DNA from: CAVXHV01 sp963761445
GTDB taxonomy: Bacteria; Planctomycetota; Planctomycetia; Isosphaerales; Isosphaeraceae
Length of the DNA stretch: 64,000 bases
Direction: 5' to 3'
NCBI GenBank assembly: GCA_963761445.1
Contig: CAVXHV010000005.1
Location: 4,340,001 to 4,404,000 of the forward strand
Each line of letters opens with the position of its first letter. Positions within the stretch are counted from its first letter, which is position 1. Below the pieces are notes generated by a model that saw nothing but the letters and a program-made list of their open reading frames with translations, had not been told where the DNA came from and did not search any database. A program made the position numbers and the translations under genes. Positions 53,911 to 63,984 of the stretch are shown here, piece after piece.

Positions 53911-55044
53911 GTGGCACCGGAGGACGAGCACTTGGCGACTGCCGAACTTGAGGAAGGCCTCTCCGAGGCCTGGCACTTCTGGGAGCAGGGTAAGGCCCAC
54001 GCGAAGGCCCGGAGGTGGAAAGACGCCATCGCCGACTACACCAGGGCGATTCTTCTGGAGCCCGACGAGCCCGAGTTCTGGCTCAGCCGGGGGAGAGTCC
54101 GGTACCACATCGGAGCGACCGGCCTGGGGGAAGAGGACCTCGGCAGAGGCATCGACTTAGACCCGGAAAATGAACGGTCCTACGTCATCAGAGGGGAGTG
54201 CCGCTCCTGGTGGTGCGGCTCCCGCGACGACGCCGTGGCCGACTTCGACCGTGCGATCGAGCTCCGCCCGCTAACCCCAAGCTACTACTACAGACGTGGG
54301 GTCCTGTGGCAACGCCTGGGCGACCTGTCGAGGGCCTTGGAGGACTTCGACGAGGCGGTCCGCCTCGACCCGCAGGAGGCGTCCTACTACCATAGCCGGG
54401 CCATGGCCCGGCTGTACGACGGGCCCGAGGGAAGCCCATTGGAGGACGCCTTGCCCGACTTGGAGGAGGCGATCCGGCTCGACCCGGACATTTCCTGGTA
54501 CCGGCAAGAACGCGGTTACATCCGCTTCTGCCAGGGGCGGTGGGCGGATGCCGCCGAGGACTTCGCGAAGCAGGACTACCGTTACGCGGCCCAGAACTTC
54601 CCTTTCCTGGGCGCCACCATGGTCGTCTGGCTCTACCTCGCCCTGCTCTTCCAGAGGAGACCGGAGGTGGCCCTGGGAGCGGTCCAGGACTACTTCCATT
54701 GGTACTTGCACGAGTCGGCCGGCCACGGGCGGGAGGATCCGCCGGAGAAGAAGCTGGAGCGCTGGCCGGTCCCCCTCGCTCGGCTCGTCGCTGGGGAGGT
54801 TGACGGGCAACAGCTCCTCGCGATGAAGCGGTTGGAACTGGCCCGGCCGGGCCTTGTGGAGCCTGAGATTGAGACCGCAGAGGAAGAGCTTAAGGAATGC
54901 CACTTTGTCCTGGCCGAACTGGCGTGTGCAGCAGGTCGTCGGGGCGAGGCGACAGCACACCTCAGATCGGCGTGCGGCCTCCCCCGGCGGAACCCGATGT
55001 CCTGGGTCGTCGCGGGTCAGTTGGCTGTAATGCCTGATGTATAG
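53911..55044 (+). CDS. Tetratricopeptide repeat protein
   Basis: GTG 53911 begins a 377-aa cytosolic protein with at least five TPR units (HAKARRWKDAIADYTRAILL, YYYRRGVLWQRLGDLSRALE, YYHSRAMARLYDGPEGSPLE, QERGYIRFCQGRWADAAEDF, FVLAELACAAGRRGEATAHL). A W- and aromatic-rich insert (LYLALLFQRRPEVALGAVQD) lies in the middle. Such repeats form a protein-binding superhelix, and the partner is unknown. The first short repeat of the 55040 series overlaps its stop codon. Confidence 0.8.
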   Translation: MAPEDEHLATAELEEGLSEAWHFWEQGKAHAKARRWKDAIADYTRAILLEPDEPEFWLSRGRVRYHIGATGLGEEDLGRGIDLDPENERSYVIRGECRSWWCGSRDDAVADFDRAIELRPLTPSYYYRRGVLWQRLGDLSRALEDFDEAVRLDPQEASYYHSRAMARLYDGPEGSPLEDALPDLEEAIRLDPDISWYRQERGYIRFCQGRWADAAEDFAKQDYRYAAQNFPFLGATMVVWLYLALLFQRRPEVALGAVQDYFHWYLHESAGHGREDPPEKKLERWPVPLARLVAGEVDGQQLLAMKRLELARPGLVEPEIETAEEELKECHFVLAELACAAGRRGEATAHLRSACGLPRRNPMSWVVAGQLAVMPDV

Positions 55045-55063
55045 TTGGCGCGGACACAGGCGC
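55040..55063 (+). repeat. Short dispersed repeat, copy a
   Basis: TATAGTTGGCGCGGACA preceded by GCCTGATG. Related copies lie at 55651 and 56800. Confidence 0.65.
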
Positions 55064-55230
55064 CGGACGTGTCGGCAATTTGGGATGTATGAACCAGAGA
55101 TCGGTTTCGACTTGGCTGCCTGAGATCGGTCGGCTAAGATTCCGTCGCGGATTCTTAGGATTTCCCAACAACCGGCACACTTCATTTCCACACTGCGATG
55201 ATGCGATTCCGGGTGGCTGCATAGTGGGGA

Positions 55231-55446
55231 ATGAAGATGATCTCAAGGAGGTATGCCAGGAATGCAATGCGGCGCGAGACAAATGGCTGCTCGTTCGGCG
55301 ATCGAGCCACGGTGCTCGCATTCTCGCCCGACGGCGCCAGGCTGCTCGCCGGATTCCAACGAGGCTCCGGCATCGTCTGGGACGTGCGCCGAGAGCAAGT
55401 GGCACCAAGAGAGAAAGAATGTTGGGGCTCCGCTATACCCAAGTGA
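55231..55446 (+). pseudogene. WD40-repeat fragment
   Basis: A single WD40 blade is readable (ATVLAFSPDGARLLAGF, then GSGIVWDVRREQ) and ends at a stop at 55446. Neither the preceding nor the following blade exists. It is a gene fragment. Confidence 0.6.
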
Positions 55447-55668
55447 CTGACGCGGGCCTCGCTGAGCTGGAAGGGATGATCATGCTCCGCAAACTGACCC
55501 TGGATGAAGTCCCCATGAACGAATTTCTCCAGGTCGGTCACTTTCTCGCGAGCTGGCTTTTTGCCTTCGCCGGCGGCACCACGGCGTCCCGACTTTTCGC
55601 CGGTTCGCCAAGGCGGGGCGACGCGGCGAGTGCGCAAGCATCGCCTGATCTAAAGTTGGCGCGGACAG
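55419..55668 (+). pseudogene. LRR-protein fragment
   Basis: In the next frame, LGLRYTQVTDAGLAELEGM and MLRKLTLDE form one leucine-rich repeat, and the frame then drifts into unrelated sequence. The repeat resembles those of the 60054-61091 protein. It is a second gene fragment joined to the WD40 piece. Confidence 0.55.
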
Positions 55669-55680
55669 TCGGGCGCGGGA
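55651..55680 (+). repeat. Short dispersed repeat, copy b
   Basis: AAAGTTGGCGCGGACAGTCG then GGCGCGGG, preceded by GCCTGATC as in copy a. Confidence 0.7.
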
Positions 55681-55821
55681 TAATGCCGAAAACTGCTAAC
55701 ATCGAACGAGTGCTCGTTCGGACACTATTAGAGCGGGGGGAGCATTGCCGATACCGAGTCCCAATGGGACGGGCGACCGACCTCCCATTGGATCGAGACC
55801 GGAACTCAACTCTTACACTGG

Positions 55822-56790
55822 ATGTCGATCACGGTTCACATGGAATCTCGGTTGCCCCAATCCACTTGGAACTCGATCCCCCGACGAAGCTGGCTCTTGA
55901 GTGCTCTGGCCGGCTGGGCCTCCGCATCAGTCAAGGCGGAAGGGAACGATGTCCTGGACGCCATTCGCACCCGAGGCAGGAACGCCGGACTTGGAGCATT
56001 CGGCATCAACGAGTCGGATCACTTCTCCGTTATCGGTGATGCACCCGAAGTCTACCGTCGCGAGATCCTGGACGTCTGCAAGTCCCTGGCTAACAGCTAT
56101 CAGGCTCATTTTCATGAGAAGGGCTTCACGATCTCACTACCCAAGCAACCCTTCATCCTCGTGGTCTTGTCAGGGCCTCGCTCATACGCCGCATTCCTGG
56201 GCGAAGACCCCGGTCCCGCCGTCGGTGGCCACTACGACCGAGAAGAGAACTACCTGGTGACCTTCGACTTCAGGCAGAACGGCCGGCGGACTCCGGTCCC
56301 CCCGGAGCGCATCAACACGCGGACGCTGGCCCATGAAACGACCCATCTCCTCAGCTTCAATACCGGGCTGCTCGATCGACATGGGGACGTCCCGCTCTGC
56401 ATAAGTGAGGGCTCAGGGACCTACGCGGAGACATGGAGGCCGAGAGGGCTCGGTCATTATGGTCAGGTCAATCGTTACTGGTTGGAGGTTTTCGCGCTGG
56501 ATCGCCGCAGGATCAAGAATTGGGTGCCCATCCCGAAGCTGATCGCTGACGACGATTTATTCGATAAGGAGCAGACGAGAAACATCGCGTACGCTGAGAG
56601 TTGGGCGACCGTCAAAATGTTGCTCAGTACCAAGGACAGGCTCCCCAAATTTCGCCGATACTTGGAGGCTATCCGGCTGCGGTGCGCACCTGCTGAGCGG
56701 CTCAAGGATGCCAGGGACACATTAGGTGATCTCGATGAGCTAGACAGGGAAGTCAAGCAATACGCAGAAACGATGATCAGGAAGCTCTAG
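55822..56790 (+). CDS. DUF1570 metallopeptidase-like protein
   Basis: This 322-aa protein has an N-terminal export signal of possible Tat type (PRRSWLLSALAGWASASVKA). The DUF1570 region contains the zincin motif HETTHLL (about residue 173) with GHYDREENYLVTFD before it and ISEGSGTYAE after it, where Glu may be the third metal ligand. It is expected outside the cytoplasm. The family is abundant in planctomycetes, and the substrate is unknown. It is bounded on both sides by the short dispersed repeat (copies b and c). Confidence 0.8.
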   Translation: MSITVHMESRLPQSTWNSIPRRSWLLSALAGWASASVKAEGNDVLDAIRTRGRNAGLGAFGINESDHFSVIGDAPEVYRREILDVCKSLANSYQAHFHEKGFTISLPKQPFILVVLSGPRSYAAFLGEDPGPAVGGHYDREENYLVTFDFRQNGRRTPVPPERINTRTLAHETTHLLSFNTGLLDRHGDVPLCISEGSGTYAETWRPRGLGHYGQVNRYWLEVFALDRRRIKNWVPIPKLIADDDLFDKEQTRNIAYAESWATVKMLLSTKDRLPKFRRYLEAIRLRCAPAERLKDARDTLGDLDELDREVKQYAETMIRKL

Positions 56791-56799
56791 CGTGTGGAC

Positions 56800-56829
56800 C
56801 ATAGTTGGCGCAGACAGTCGGGCGCGGCA
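56800..56829 (+). repeat. Short dispersed repeat, copy c
   Basis: ATAGTTGGCGCAGACAGTCG then GGCGCGGC, just after the DUF1570 gene. It differs from copy b at only a few positions. Confidence 0.7.
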
Positions 56830-57038
56830 CGACGGCCCGAACTGTAATAGGTGATCCAGAGTCGAGACTTTCCAGGAGGGAGCCATGCATATGCTCTGGA
56901 TGACGTGACGGCTCTCGAGTGGCAAGCCAGAGCACCGCCTGGGCGCTACACCGCTCCTTGGCGGAGGTCGTTCGGAGGACAAGGTCTTCCAGTTCTCCGC
57001 GCAGGCGAGCTCTCAAGATGAAAGGAGGGTTACGCACC

Positions 57039-59909
57039 ATGCACTGGACTCGAATCCGGACCGCCGCATGCTTCGCGGCCCTTCTCGTGACCACCGCCGG
57101 CTCGGCGATCCTGGCCGGTAATCGCGAAGTCGATCCTTCTGCGGCGAAGTCGGCTGAAACACAGGCGGCCGGCAAATCCGGAACGACACCGGACGTCACC
57201 GACCCCGTGTTGCCCGAGGGCTGCGACCAACTTGACCGTCACACGTCGCCCGACGGCCGCCGCGTCGCGTTCGTCGGCGATTACACTCCCACGACTCCGG
57301 CGCGCGAGTCCGCTACGGCCTGTTCGTCGTCAACCTCGTGACGAGGGAGGTTCGCCAGCTCATCGACAAGGCCCTCAAGACGACCACCGCCTGGTCGCCT
57401 GACTCGCGCAAGCTGGCCATCGGCGACTCGCCCGGCTACGGCGACATTTATCCACTCGTAATCGTCGATGCCGACACCGGCGCCATCGACAAAACCGGCG
57501 TGCAAGGGGGCGGCCCGTCGTGGTCTCCCGACGGCCGTTCGATCGCGGTAAGCACCGGGTTCCACCAAGGGGGAAGCTGGAGCGGCGGGATCCCGGTCGA
57601 TGGCCACATCGGGCTCTACGATTTAGAGATGCGTCGGCTCACGCCCCTCACCCCGCCCGGATTTAACCACTACGACGAACGATCAGGCTTAATGCGCCAT
57701 GCGTGGGGCAATCCGTCCCGTCTGGTCTCCCGACGGCCGTCGTGTCGCGTTCGAGCTCTGGGCCCAGACCTGGCAGGGAGACAAGAAGACGCTGATCCGC
57801 GACGTCTGGGTTGTCGACCGCGATGGCAAGAACCTGCGCCGCGCCCTCGAGGGCTCGACGATCGGAGCCGTTTGGTCGCCCGACGGAACAGCCCTGACCA
57901 TCGAGAAGTCGACGGAGTGGCCCGGCGGCCGCGTCGAGGTCGACGCCTTGCCGTCGCGAGGTCCAGAAGCGCTACCACAGCCGCCGGCCGAGATCCTCGC
58001 CGCGCTCCGGGCGACGGCCGAGGCCAAGGTACGCGCCGGGACGTTCGACGTGGCGCCCGTCCTCGCGGCCAACCGGGAGTGGCAGAACCCATCTCTCGAC
58101 CACCTCCAGAGCGTCCAGTTCGTTCACAAGACGGAGCCGATCCGCCTCGACGAGCGGTTCGTCTGGCGGCGCGATGGGGCGATGCTTCTGGATGTCGTCC
58201 ACTTTGGCCGCGAGAAGCCCGAGGAACACGTCGGCAGTGCATGGGTCATCACACCGCGCGGCCCGATCCATTCGTTTGCACCGGGGTCGCATTATCCCAA
58301 AGTCGAGGCCAAGACAGCACAGGAGATCAATGCATACGCCCTGGATCATCTCATGGGCACACGCACACGTTTCGTTGCCCTCGATTGGGGGCGAGATCCC
58401 TCGGCCTTCGAAATCCGCGACGTCCGCCGCGCCGAAGACGGGAATACAGTCAAGCTCGAGCTCGCCCCGCGCTCCACGCCGGAGCGCCGGCGCGTCGGGA
58501 TCAACGCGGGGGCGATGTTCGAGACCATGTCATGGGCTTACGTTCATGACCTGTACGTCGGATTCGCCGAGCTCACCATCGAGACCGCGACCCATCGCAT
58601 CGTCCGCGAGGTCGACCACGGATTTAAGGGCGAAACGCTTTGCGAGATCGACCTGGGCGAATGGATCGACATCGGCGAGGGCCGATCCGTCCCCCGGCAC
58701 CTGCGATTCCGGTTCCCCGGGCAGCAATTCACGGTCGACGACCGCTTCCTCTGGCGACCGGAACGACTCTGGATCCTCAAGTCGGGCGAGTCGAGGTTTG
58801 ACGGCAAGGACCCCGAACGCGAGACGATTGCCGACCTCGCCATCAATACTTGCCACAGCCCGCGAGCCGGTGGTGCTCGACCTGGGATCGTTCAACTCCC
58901 CGGGGTCCGCGAAGACTTGGTCGCTGACCATCCTGTCGAAGGACGGACCGCACTCGGTCGTACCGGCGGCTCCGTCCCGCGAACCGTCGCCGAAGCGTTC
59001 CCCGTGCGTCCTGGCGAGGCTCAGGTCGTTCAGGTCGACGCCGTGCCGGACTGGCGCTCGCCGCGCGATTCGGCGATGGAACCTGACGTCGCCCCAACGC
59101 GGCTCCGCACCCTCCAGTTCGCCGACAACGGCCGAGGAGCCCTTGGCGCTACTCTGGAGCTCGTGAGTCGTGATCATTGGAAAGATCTGGTGGCGAAGGC
59201 CACCTTGATATTACTCGACGACAAGGACGTGCCAGTCGCCGTCGGGAGTCTCGAGCACGGCTACCGAGTCGAACGCGACGTGTATGCCGCCGCCAACCTC
59301 CCGATTCCGCTCCGAGGGCGGACGGCGAGAGCGGGCGCGGTCAGGGGCGTTGCCGGCGTGCAGACGGTGACGATTGGAGTCCCGATGGGTTCGCGATGGG
59401 GGATGTACGTTCATACCAAACCGCCTTACCCGATCGAGAGCCTGCTGGCTGGCGATGATCCCCAAGTCTGGTGTCGTGGCTTGGCGGTACTCGACGACGA
59501 AGCGGGCACGTCGTCGTCGCGCCGGAACATCTATAGACCGGGCGACCCAACCATCGACCAGAACACCTGGGGTGCGATCCACCGGGTCCTCCGGCCTCAC
59601 AGCGACCGCCTTGCCGCCCTCTTTCCCATAGCCCCGGAAGCCGGCCCGCGCGTACTCGCCCGGCTTTGCCTCCTGGCTGGATACTCGGGCGACGAGCGAT
59701 TGGTCGAACCGCTCAAGGCACGACTCGATCACCCGGACGAAGCCGTTCGCGACGCGGCCGCGACGGGTATGGGGTTGCTCGGCAATAGCGACGGCCGAGC
59801 ACGTCTCGAGGCGATCATCGCTCGGCCCGATCCTTCGGACGCGGCTGCGAAGTCCGAGGCCAACCAGCGAAAAGCCGAAGCCAAACTTGCGTTGAAAGTC
59901 ATCAGATAA
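57039..59909 (+). CDS. Secreted TolB-like propeller protein with HEAT tail (frameshifts)
   Basis: ATG 57039 has AAAGGAGGG about 9 nt upstream. A signal peptide follows (MHWTRIRTAACFAALLVTTA). Propeller blades are readable across shifts near 57290 and 57695: HTSPDGRRVAFVGDYTP, TTTAWSPDSRKLAIGD, PSWSPDGRSIAVSTG, VWSPDGRRVAFELWAQ and GAVWSPDGTALTIEK. The long intact frame 57699-59909 adds a mixed domain (FVALDWGRDPSAFEIRDVRR) and C-terminal HEAT-type repeats (EPLKARLDHPDEAVRDAAAT). Around 58850-58960 another frame also reads well, so two compensating shifts are possible. About 955 aa, exported. Its role is unknown. Confidence 0.75.
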
Positions 59910-60053
59910 GGGTTTCCATGCCGGCGTCAGACGGCTACGACGCAGGGAGCGCAAAGCGTGATTCATTGTTGAGAGTTTACGCCGGGGCAGTCGCCGAGCG
60001 ACAATGTGCAGGCCGTGATTCAGCAACGACACCGGCCACTCGAGACGGGCGAG

Positions 60054-61091
60054 ATGTCAGACCAGAAGCCTAGGAAGTGGCGTCTCCGGATAACGGTACG
60101 CGTCCTGATGGTCGCGATCTTCGTCCTGGCGGTGGGGATCGCCCTGCCGGTGAGCCGAACCAAGCGACAGGAGGCCGCCATCTCGCGGATCACCTGGCTC
60201 GGCGGCATCGTCGGTTATGATTACAACTATTGGGAGGATCGCGGGAATTATCCCCCCTCGCCCAGCGGAGATCCGCCCGCCCCTCGATGGCTCCGCCTGG
60301 GCGGATGGATCGGAGGAAGCGCGGGCCGACGGGCGCGCAGCGGCTTGCCGAATGAAGGCCCGCCCGTACCCCGTTGGCTGCTCAAGTCGTTGGGTCCCGA
60401 CTTCTTCCGGCGCGCCAATTTCGTGTCGCTGGCCGAGTTCCGCCAGAAGCTCCGCGCGATCCCGGACCTGGCGTTCCTCGAGGACCTGCCCGATGTCCGC
60501 GTGCTGCACCTGGATTCCAGGAGCTTCGCCGAGTCGGAACTGGCCCACGCGCGTCCGCTCAAGCTGATCCGGTTCCTCGCCAAGGACAGCAGCCTCGGCG
60601 ACGAAGGCCTCGCCCATCTCGCCGATCAGGCCGAATTGTGGGAGATCGACCTTTCCGGGACACGGGTCACCGATGCCGGGTTGGCCTATCTCGCGCGGAC
60701 GCCGAAGCTCCGATTCGTGGATTTGAGCCGCCTTGGAATCACGGACGACGGACTCGCTCGCCTCGCCCATCTGAACAAGTTAGAAAGACTGACGCTCGCG
60801 GAGACTGCGATTGGCGATGACGGCTTGGCCCGGCTCGAGGGCTCGAGCCGACTCTATTTTCTCGACTTGAGAGGAACGCATCTGACCGATGCGGGGTTGG
60901 TTCGCCTCAAACATCTGCCATCGCTCAAAGCTGTCATGATGTCCAGGACCGGCGTCACGGATGCGGGGCTGGTCCATCTCAAGGCTATACCGGGGCTCGA
61001 AGCTGTCGAACTCCCCAAGACTGGGGTTACGGATAATGGGGTCGCCGACCTCCAGCGTTCCATGCCGCAATTGAGTGTCAATCGGAGGTGA
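60054..61091 (+). CDS. Membrane-anchored leucine-rich repeat protein
   Basis: The start is taken as ATG 60054 (MSDQKPRKWRLRITVRVLMV), an N-terminal membrane anchor (VLMVAIFVLAVGIAL). After a Pro/Gly-rich spacer come about seven LRRs of the planctomycete type: LWEIDLSGTRVTDAGLAYLA, LRFVDLSRLGITDDGLARLA, LYFLDLRGTHLTDAGLVRLK. This is a protein-binding surface outside the cytoplasm. The frame is intact. Confidence 0.82.
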   Translation: MSDQKPRKWRLRITVRVLMVAIFVLAVGIALPVSRTKRQEAAISRITWLGGIVGYDYNYWEDRGNYPPSPSGDPPAPRWLRLGGWIGGSAGRRARSGLPNEGPPVPRWLLKSLGPDFFRRANFVSLAEFRQKLRAIPDLAFLEDLPDVRVLHLDSRSFAESELAHARPLKLIRFLAKDSSLGDEGLAHLADQAELWEIDLSGTRVTDAGLAYLARTPKLRFVDLSRLGITDDGLARLAHLNKLERLTLAETAIGDDGLARLEGSSRLYFLDLRGTHLTDAGLVRLKHLPSLKAVMMSRTGVTDAGLVHLKAIPGLEAVELPKTGVTDNGVADLQRSMPQLSVNRR

Positions 61092-61187
61092 CCGACGCTG
61101 GGATTGCGGAGAGTTCAAAGGAGCGACAGAAATTCAGCAAGCGCTACCTGATTCACTGATCCGACATTGACTCCGAAGGACCAGCTC

Positions 61188-61766
61188 ATGACTTGACCTC
61201 GCTTGTCTCTGATGGGGCTGATGGGCACCATCGCCGTTCTCGCCGTGAGCTTCGCGGCTTGGCGTATTCCGTGGCTGCCACTCCGGACATCGGCCTTCTT
61301 TGCCTTGATTGTATTTATCCTCCTTACCGCGACCCTCGGTTCCCTGCTGTATCGCCGAGCTTCGTGGGTCGGCTTCGCGCTCTTTGGCTGGGGGTGGCTA
61401 CTCATCTCGTTTCTCTCGCTGGCGATCGGGTCGTGGAAGTCGACCGCCGACCGGATGCCGGTCCCCATGCCGATCGCCTCGATGTGGTTGATAGAGTTCC
61501 ATTCGTTCGTGCTGGGCAACGACCAAGTTGAGGGGGAAGCGTTAGCCGTAATTCCAAACAGCAAGGGGGGGCACACTCTGGTGTCGTACTCGCTGGTACA
61601 GCTCTGCCACATCTGGTTCAGCCTGCTCGCGGCATGCGTCGGCGGCGTACTGGCGAGGTTGCTCGACCATAGCCGGCCTCGATCCAACCGCGATGACTTG
61701 GGCCGCTCCATCCCCGCCCCCGCGCGCGAGCGTGAACGTCGCCATCTGAGTTGCGTGGCTGCATAA
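61188..61766 (+). CDS. Small membrane protein with nonsense codon 3
   Basis: From ATG 61188 (GAAGGA 7 nt upstream) the frame reads M-T-stop-P-R-L-S-L-M-G-L-M-G. Related planctomycete proteins start MTRPR or MTWPR, so the TGA at 61194 is a point change or error. Downstream the frame is open: IAVLAVSFAAWRIP, then helices ALIVFILLTATLGSLLYRR, WVGFALFGWGWLLISFLSLA and LCHIWFSLLAACVGGVLARL. Four membrane helices; function unknown. If the TGA is real, translation could begin at TTG 61203 or ATG 61212. Confidence 0.6.
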
Positions 61767-61809
61767 ACGCAAAGTCGCCTCGTCAGTAGCAGCACGTGCG
61801 CCTCAAGCA

Positions 61810-62810
61810 CTAGTCGTCCCACTGGCGGTTTCCTCGCGACCACGGCGTCGGGAATGCGCCATCCGCCATTTTTTGGGTTATGGCAGATTCACTCTCCAGT
61901 GGAATGACGTTGCTACCTACCTTTTTGTAGCGGACCGAGCCGACCACACGAACTTCCCATGAGGGTGGCCAAGCAGCGTTTTTTCCACCGGGCGGGTTTG
62001 CAATCTCCCTCGTGAATTCGTATCGCCTCAGTGCCCAATTTCGCGCGGGATCCAAGGCGATCCAACCCTGCAATTTAAGTAGGTTTTTTGAAGGATCAGC
62101 GCGGTCGTAAGTGGGCTTTGGATTGGCATATTCGAACTTGGCCTTGACCAGCGCTCCTTCAGGGTCAGCTAACTCTGCCACCTCGCGGACGACGAACCCC
62201 TCCGACCACACGCACTCGGGAAAATTGAGCACCCCGCCGTCGGGGACGAATGGGAGAGCGACTGACATCGCTCTGTAAACATCCAGCCCATGTGGAACCG
62301 GCGACTCCCTCACGTCCCCCAGCATGTAGGCTCCGCCCTCTTTAGGCCGCTTCACCCAGAACGATCCTCCGCCCGCGCGCACGATCACGACGTCGTAGTC
62401 GCCGCTCACGGACGGGCGGGTACCAGCCTTGGCAGGGACCTTGGCGTCGGGAGTTCTTCCCTGCGTACGGATTGGAAAACCCACCCGTTCATTCCCATTC
62501 GTTGACGTGTACGTAACGTGCCTGGTCGACTTATTCTGAGTGGGCTTTTTCGAGGACTCCGCGGTGTAAATCCTTTCCCTTCGCTGCGTTTCGACGCATT
62601 CAACCCGAACATCACGATACGCCTGCCGGAAGTCCTGCACCGCGCACGGTACTTCTCGACGAATCGCGCCGGATCCAGCTCTCTGTTCCCTTGCTCCGCC
62701 GCACCGCCGATCGTAATCGGCATGCACCAGCCGAGTAATAGACCGAACCCGAAAGCGGCCCCAGAGGCAGGGCGCAACGGTCGGAGATCGAGGCCATTGG
62801 TCGCCCACAT
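61810..62810 (-). CDS. Hypothetical secreted protein (one frameshift)
   Basis: ATG 62810 begins MWATNGLDLRPLRPASG and a hydrophobic segment FGFGLLLGWCMPITIGG with a Cys, possibly a lipoprotein or secretion signal. After PARFVEKYRA, one base is shifted near 62640. The frame continues VQDFRQAYRDVRVECVETQR and is intact to 61810: YDVVIVRAGGGSFWVKRP, YRAMSVALPFVPDGGVLN, GWIALDPARNWALRRYEF and YKKVGSNVIPLESE. The layout resembles beta-rich planctomycete exported proteins. No named domain is recognised. Confidence 0.65.
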
Positions 62811-62830
62811 TGTATGCTCTGTTGCGACGG

Positions 62831-63379
62831 TTAACGGCTAGAACGACCGGGTGCTGCGGACACCGCTGGGCTGGGTTTGCTACGAACCCTGCCCTTCACG
62901 TGGATTGGCACACGTGATTGGTTAGGGTTATTCGTGAACAGGGTCAACTCAGCGTTGAAACTCAACTGCTCCTCGGGAACATCCGGAGGCGGCGCGGCCT
63001 GGATCGGGACAGTCAGATCGTGCGATGCTCCAGCGGCGATCGTCAGTGGGAAATCCTCGTCCACAGGGCAAGCGCACCACGTCTTCAAGCCGACTATGCG
63101 GAGGGGGGCTGAGCCCAGGTTAACCATCTTGAAGGTTACTTTGGCGGTCTCGCCCCGGTTGATTGTCCCAACGGATTTTTCGTTCGCGTCAAGAAAGAGC
63201 GTCTCACCCCTGAGGTGGTACGCCACCGCGCGACCGATGGAGCCAAAGCTCGCGATGGCCCAAACGGTGGCGGCGAGCAGTACCGCACTCACCATGAGCG
63301 GCACAACTATCGCTGGTGCCGGAAGCCGCACCGCCTTTCGCGGCGTTCCCTGGCCGGTTGTGACTTGCGGGGTTTCCAC
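62831..63379 (-). CDS. DUF1573 domain protein, membrane-anchored
   Basis: This 182-aa protein has one membrane helix (IVVPLMVSAVLLAATVWAIA) and then an Ig-like DUF1573 domain (VGTINRGETAKVTFKMVNLG, APLRIVGLKTWCACPVDEDF, LTIAAGASHDLTVPI, TLFTNNPNQSRVPIHVKGRV). The two conserved Cys of CAC are present. The domain is extracytoplasmic. It lies 20 nt from the 61810-62810 gene on the same strand, so the pair is probably co-transcribed. Confidence 0.88.
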   Translation of the reverse strand: METPQVTTGQGTPRKAVRLPAPAIVVPLMVSAVLLAATVWAIASFGSIGRAVAYHLRGETLFLDANEKSVGTINRGETAKVTFKMVNLGSAPLRIVGLKTWCACPVDEDFPLTIAAGASHDLTVPIQAAPPPDVPEEQLSFNAELTLFTNNPNQSRVPIHVKGRVRSKPSPAVSAAPGRSSR

Positions 63380-63576
63380 GTTCTAACACCCTCGCGTTTG
63401 CTCCCCAACGTCGTTGCCGTCCTGAGTACGCCGAGAACTCTCCCACGGATCAAGATGTCGGCGCGCGGGTGGCGCGGGGCTTTCCTTTTCGAATCGAGCC
63501 CGAGGCGATGGGCAGTTTACGTCCACTCGAGTTCAGCGAGTGCATTCAACGCCACTGCCGCCGGCAGCGCTAACGC

Positions 63577-63984
63577 CTACTGGCGGTCGATCCCAGGCGG
63601 ATCCTCGGGAGCACTGCGCCGGGAAGACTCTAACTCCAGAACCACCGTTGTCGACACGATCTGCTCGGGAATTCCAGGTCGAGCGGGCATCCGCGCGCGA
63701 ATCTCATCGATGAGCTTCCGGTGCAAACGACTCGATGTCCACCACCGGACGAGCGAAATCACGCCCTGAACCATGAGCAGCCAGAACGCGACTAGATATG
63801 CGATATAGACACGATTTGATGTGATTGTTGTGGTTTGCAACGCAATTAATATTGTCAATGCCGCGGGCAACATGGCCAGACCGAAATTAAGGTGGAGCTG
63901 GCCCGAGGGACCCTTCGCAAGCTCTTCAAATTCCGCCTCGGATAACTCGTTGACCTTGAGCTGACCAAGAGGCGCATAGAGCAC
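63577..63984 (-). CDS. Small membrane protein
   Basis: This 135-aa product has two membrane helices (FGLAMLPAALTILIALQ and VYIAYLVAFWLLMVQGVISL). A cytosolic start (KVNELSEAEFEELAKG) and a basic C-terminal tail (RLHRKLIDEIRARMPARPG) flank them. I do not recognise a family. ATG 63984 is close to the window edge, and a longer form starting outside the window cannot be excluded. Confidence 0.65.
   Translation of the reverse strand: MLYAPLGQLKVNELSEAEFEELAKGPSGQLHLNFGLAMLPAALTILIALQTTTITSNRVYIAYLVAFWLLMVQGVISLVRWWTSSRLHRKLIDEIRARMPARPGIPEQIVSTTVVLELESSRRSAPEDPPGIDRQ

Noticed and set aside
16768..61196. TGA recoding suggested by readable sequence after TGA at 16768, 20042 and 61194
   Set aside because: TGA ends many other genes here at expected lengths. 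Point changes or sequence errors explain the three cases.
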